Below are positions 60,949 through 64,000 of a stretch of DNA of 64,000 bases, piece after piece. The notes beneath the pieces were generated by a model. It did no database searches. It saw nothing but the letters and a program-made list of their open reading frames with translations, and was not told where the DNA came from. Made by a program: the position numbers and the translations under genes. This DNA comes from Chlamydomonas reinhardtii (taxonomy: Eukaryota > Chlorophyta > Chlorophyceae > Chlamydomonadales > Chlamydomonadaceae): assembly GCF_000002595.2 (NCBI RefSeq), contig NC_057015.1:5939195-6003194 (forward strand). Direction: 5' to 3'. The stretch's first letter is position 1; each line of letters starts with the position of its first letter.

Positions 60949-63292
60949 AACACACACACACACACACACACATACACACACAGACACACACACACAAACC
61001 AGGCAAATAGCACTGCCCCAAACTTACTGCTAGTTTGTGATGTCTGGCGCACTTGTAAGGCGCGCTTGATGTGTGTTGCAATGCCTGGGAAAGAACACAG
61101 TCACATTATGTTTCTGAAATAAGAATTGTTGTGTGCATGGAGTCGGGCATGAAGCTGTCGATCTGTGGCTCTAGGCGTCTATGAGATATGGCCCTAGATA
61201 TCTAAGTCGTCGCCTGGGAATCTCTCAAGGGAGCCACCCCTTTCTGTCCATTCACTTGTGCGTTTCATGTATCTCATATGCTATATAGGAACTGTCATGC
61301 TGGTTTCGAAGCATGTTTGCGAGGCACAGTTTGGACTTAAACGCGAAACTACCTGTTTTACGCCTGTGAAAGCTGCTCCAGGGAAAGCGTACCTCCAAGA
61401 TAGCCTTGGGCAATTACGAATCAAGACTTGATGGTTGTTCGTAATGCAAGTGACCTACACAGGCATTTAGGGGTGGTGATGAAAGAAGGTCAGATGAGAG
61501 ATGGTTACCGAAATGTGTGCATCGAGTCGGGCATGAAGCTGTCGATCTGTGGCTCTAGGCGTCTATGAGATATGGCCCTACATATCTAGGTCGTCGCCTG
61601 GGAATCTCTCAAGGGAGCCACCCCTTTCTGTCCATTCACTTGTGCGTTTCATGTATCTCAAATGCTATATAGGATAGTAACGGGAGCTATGAGATTGGGC
61701 GGGTATCGCCCCGGCGTTGCGTGAACGTAGCGCTGTGAGCGTTGGGATCTGTGTCACTGGTGCACGCGAGCGCAACCGAGTAGACGTTCCTATAGCGACT
61801 GCGATCTGCGGGAGTTACCAGCGGCATACAGCCTGGGAGCGCCAACGCGTACTCGTGTGCCCCAACATTCAACCCATTCGGCCCGCGCCCCTCTGCCCGC
61901 CCGCCGCTGCTGCAGGTCGTGGGCATCCCCGTGACCACCAGCCCCGTGTTCCTGTTCTACCACAAGCCCGTGTTCGCGCGCGACAACCTGACAGTGCCCG
62001 TCACGTGGGAGCAGGTGCTGGCGCTGGCGGAGCGGTACAACGGAACAGGTGCGCGGGTGGCAGGGCGGCGCGCGATCAAAAGGGACGGTGTGGAAAGTGC
62101 AAACATTCGATTGACTGACTGACTAAGCTTGGACGCCGGTCAGGCACGGGCTTGACTGGCAGGGTGAGAATTCAGGGTTGGCCAGCTTTATAACATTGAA
62201 GCGCCTTATCCAGTGTTTGTTTGGTGGCGTGCAGATCTGAATGGCGATAGCGTGCCAGGCTACGGCATGTGTATGACCCCGTCAGGTGCGTGGATGCGTG
62301 GATGGGAAGTGTGCGACTGCGTAGCCCACGACCGCCTGCGTAGTAATAATCTAGCCTGTGGCCGTGCTAGACGGGGCGTGTGCACACGCCTTGCTGATTG
62401 CGCCCCGCGGTTGTCGCGGCACTCGCCCTGCAGCAGTGCTGCCACAGTGCGGTAGTCACGTTGCCGTGCCTGCTCCGGCACACAACGCACTCGCCTACTC
62501 TTTTGCAGAGTGCTTCGTAGACGGGACCATTCTGACGTGGGTGCTGGGGAGCTACGCGCAGACGCATGGCGCGTCTCAGGGTCTCTTCATTGACGCTGAG
62601 ACCATGTCCAACCTGGCCAACACCAGCGCGTAAGTGTGTACTCGCCTGCCATGCAGAGGCGCGGAGATGGGGTTGGGGACTGAGCACTGCTGGGCACACC
62701 TTCAAAGCATTGATGCGCGACGCATGACGTTCAGGCTATTGTCGGCTCCATATGCATGCCTGTGCGTGTGCGCCACAGGTTAACGGCCGCGCTGGACGTG
62801 ATGCGGCGGCTGCGCCGTGTGGGGCCGCGAAGCGGCAACTGCGCCGTGTTTGAGGACGAGACATACCTGGAGGGCCGCTGCCTGCTGTCCATCACCACGC
62901 CCACCACCTTCAAGGCCGCCTACTCGCCCGAGAAGCCCGCCCGCTTCGCCGCCATGCGCGGCCGCATGGGCATGGCGCCCTTCCCTGGATCCACGCGCGT
63001 GCTGGACCGGGCCAGCGGCAACCTCACAGACTGCGACGCGGCGCGATGCCCCATGGCACGTGTGTACATCAATGACACAGTGAGTGACCCGCTTTGGTAA
63101 GCGCAATTGTAGCCTTGACAGGTGATACCTAGCGCCCTCTAGGCGCCGCTGACAAACCGCGGGCCCCCGTGACGCCTGTTGCATCCTGCAGTCTGGCGTG
63201 CGACGGCCAGTCAACCAGCCCACGCCCTCGGCCAATGTCGTGGTCCTGATAAACTCCCAGTCCACAGTCAAGTACCAATTCTACGCCTACTC
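58685..63292 (+). CDS. Secreted or receptor protein with bacterial solute-binding-protein-like domain, 5' part
   Basis: ATG 58685 opens a signal peptide (MRLCGTVWLCVLAAAHSIYA). Supported exons: 58685-58851, 59020-59110, 59385-59464, probably one from 59781, then 61916-62048, 62235-62285, 62509-62629, 62779-63079 and 63192-63292. Most joins keep phase. The protein has CGLGDEGRLRAETAALV, RLRVIAGVARLYPELQR, VVGIPVTTSPVFLFYHKPVF, VTWEQVLALAERYNGTG, DLNGDSVPGYGMCM, TMSNLANTS and FKAAYSPEKPARFAAMRGRM. The Y-H-K-P-x-F then T-W-E-Q-V-L-x-L-A pattern is that of extracellular solute-binding proteins. In Chlamydomonas such domains are known at the N-terminus of large receptor-type nucleotide cyclases. 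The cyclase part, if present, would lie beyond the window. The exon around 59781 is doubtful because foreign sequence starts close to it. Confidence 0.55.
60034..60652 (-). CDS. OTU-like cysteine protease exon, probably transposon-derived
   Basis: A minus-strand open exon with good splice sites (CTTGCAG|ATGGC acceptor, ATCACAG|GTATGG donor). It contains TNGSCGLDALGFRLGKRW, in the place of the OTU nucleophile motif (D-G-x-C), and SFTNNGHYEGI, in the place of the catalytic histidine motif (N-x-H-Y). Between them are helices such as DNELGVLAELLEAVILVW. OTU-type proteases occur in several eukaryotic transposons, including the Dualen/RandI LINEs of Chlamydomonas. Its position, antisense in an intron of the solute-binding-like gene and next to repeats, fits a transposon fragment. 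The family is not assigned. The usual Asp before Gly is Asn here. Confidence 0.45.
60908..60998. repeat. (CA)n microsatellite
   Basis: CA dinucleotide run with a few interruptions, between the OTU-like exon and the direct repeats. Confidence 0.95.
61131..61290 (+). repeat. 160-bp direct repeat, first copy
   Basis: From GTGTGCATGGAGTCGGGCAT to CTATATAGGA. The second copy at 61515-61674 has the same length with only about four differences by eye. Confidence 0.95.
61515..61674 (+). repeat. 160-bp direct repeat, second copy
   Basis: Partner of 61131-61290, separated by 224 bp. The pair could be ends of a small element or a local duplication. The host exon resumes at 61916. Confidence 0.95.
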
Positions 63293-63375
63293 GTAAGTTG
63301 CTTGCCTGCACATAACGCCATCGCTAACAGTGAACACGCCAATCTGGCGGATACTGATTACAATCAATTACAAAC

Positions 63376-63886
63376 ATGTCTCTGCGCACTTACAGCCACC
63401 AGCTGGCTGCCCTAGACGCGAAGGCGGTGAAGGCGTGGCTTCAGGACGCCAGCTGGAAGGGCCGCGCCAACAAGAACAATCCGCGGTTTTATGCGGACGT
63501 GCCGGCGGACGACAGCGGGCCGTTTGCGGCCATCCGCAAGGCTATCATAGACGCCATCAACAAGGCGGAGAGGAAGAAGCACCTTCGCCCTGGGCGTCAA
63601 GCACACCGCCGCCACCAAGGCCAAGATGTCGGCGGCCCAGAAGGGCAAGAAGGGCAAGAAGCGCACCGCCGCCACCAAGGCCAAGATGTCGGCGGCCCAG
63701 AAGGGCAAGAAGCACACCGCCGCCACCAAGGCCAAGATGTCGGCGGCCCGGAAGGGCAAGAAGCACACCGCCGCCAGCAAGGCCAAGATGTCGGCGGCCC
63801 AGAAGGGCAAGAAGCGCACCGCCGCCACCAAGGCCAAGATGTCGGCGGCCCAGAATCGACGGCGCTTGAGGGAATCTCGGGCATAG
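63376..63886 (+). CDS. Basic protein with NUMOD3-like tandem repeats, frameshifted
   Basis: The first part reads HQLAALDAKAVKAWLQDASW, then NPRFYADVP and AAIRKAIIDAINKAERKKH. After a one-base shift near 63585, a second frame carries five repeats of the form K-(H/R)-T-A-A-T-K-A-K-M-S-A-A-Q-K-G-K-K up to a stop at 63884-63886. The repeat resembles the NUMOD3 DNA-binding motif found next to GIY-YIG homing nucleases (G-K-x-H-S-x-E-T-K-A-K-I-S). An acceptor at 63395 would splice in phase to the preceding solute-binding-like exon, but the change in composition suggests a separate or inserted gene. The frame change makes it a pseudogene or a sequencing error. Confidence 0.45.
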
Positions 63887-64000
63887 GCACGCGGTCCGTC
63901 AATAACCAAGCAGTTGCGGCCACCTGCTGCTCAGGTCCGTGTGCACGCTGTAGCCTGCTGGTATTGGGTTAGTGTGGGGGTCGATACATAAGAACTGCAA

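Noticed and set aside
1-64000. tRNA or rRNA genes
   Set aside because: No stretch with tRNA A/B-box spacing and cloverleaf pairing or rRNA core sequence was noticed by eye; a covariance-model scan was not possible here.

Overview
The window looks like nuclear DNA of a volvocine green alga of the Chlamydomonas type. It is GC-rich, and nearly every gene is cut into many short exons by GT-AG introns. Long (GT)n/(CA)n microsatellites are present, several genes end near a TGTAA polyadenylation signal, and the gene set (glycine decarboxylase P, plant-type TOM20, thylakoid-lumen FKBP, PHR2-type photolyase) is that of a photosynthetic eukaryote. Exon models were built by hand from splice sites and reading phase. 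Family names come from remembered motifs, not from a search.

Layout of 1-39 kb (ordinary gene-dense chromosome): 3' end of a 3-hydroxyacyl-CoA dehydrogenase (+); a membrane-anchored cupin protein (+); a small FHA-domain protein, probably plastid-targeted (+); a Jagunal/JAGN1 homologue (-); a PHR2-type photolyase/cryptochrome (+); TOM20 (+); a TKL/RAF-like protein kinase (-); a lumenal FKBP (+); a FANCE-like Fanconi anaemia subunit (-); and the complete 17-exon glycine decarboxylase P protein (+).

Layout of 40-57.5 kb (the most interesting part): a DEDDy 3'-5' exonuclease gene on the minus strand is split inside one exon by a 14,781-bp element (42123-56903). The element has long terminal inverted repeats of about 430 bp and a perfect 6-bp target duplication. 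It carries an intron-containing gene that joins a PD-(D/E)XK nuclease-like domain to a protein-kinase-like domain, a C-terminal exon resembling the RuvC-III end of TnpB/Fanzor nucleases, an integrase-tail/chromodomain remnant, and a perfect 78-bp inverted repeat with a 65-bp loop. Size, target duplication and integrase tail recall Polinton/Maverick-like elements, but no capsid, polymerase or packaging genes were recognised, so the family is open.

Layout of 57.5-64 kb: a probable secreted/receptor protein with a bacterial solute-binding-protein fold (+). One of its introns is occupied by repeats and by an oppositely oriented OTU-protease-like exon. It is followed by a block of NUMOD3-like tandem repeats at the right edge.

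The genes form no operon. Themes present are mitochondrial function (GCSP, TOM20), plastid function (FKBP, perhaps FHA and PHR2), ER function (Jagunal) and DNA repair (FANCE, PHR2, and the broken exonuclease).
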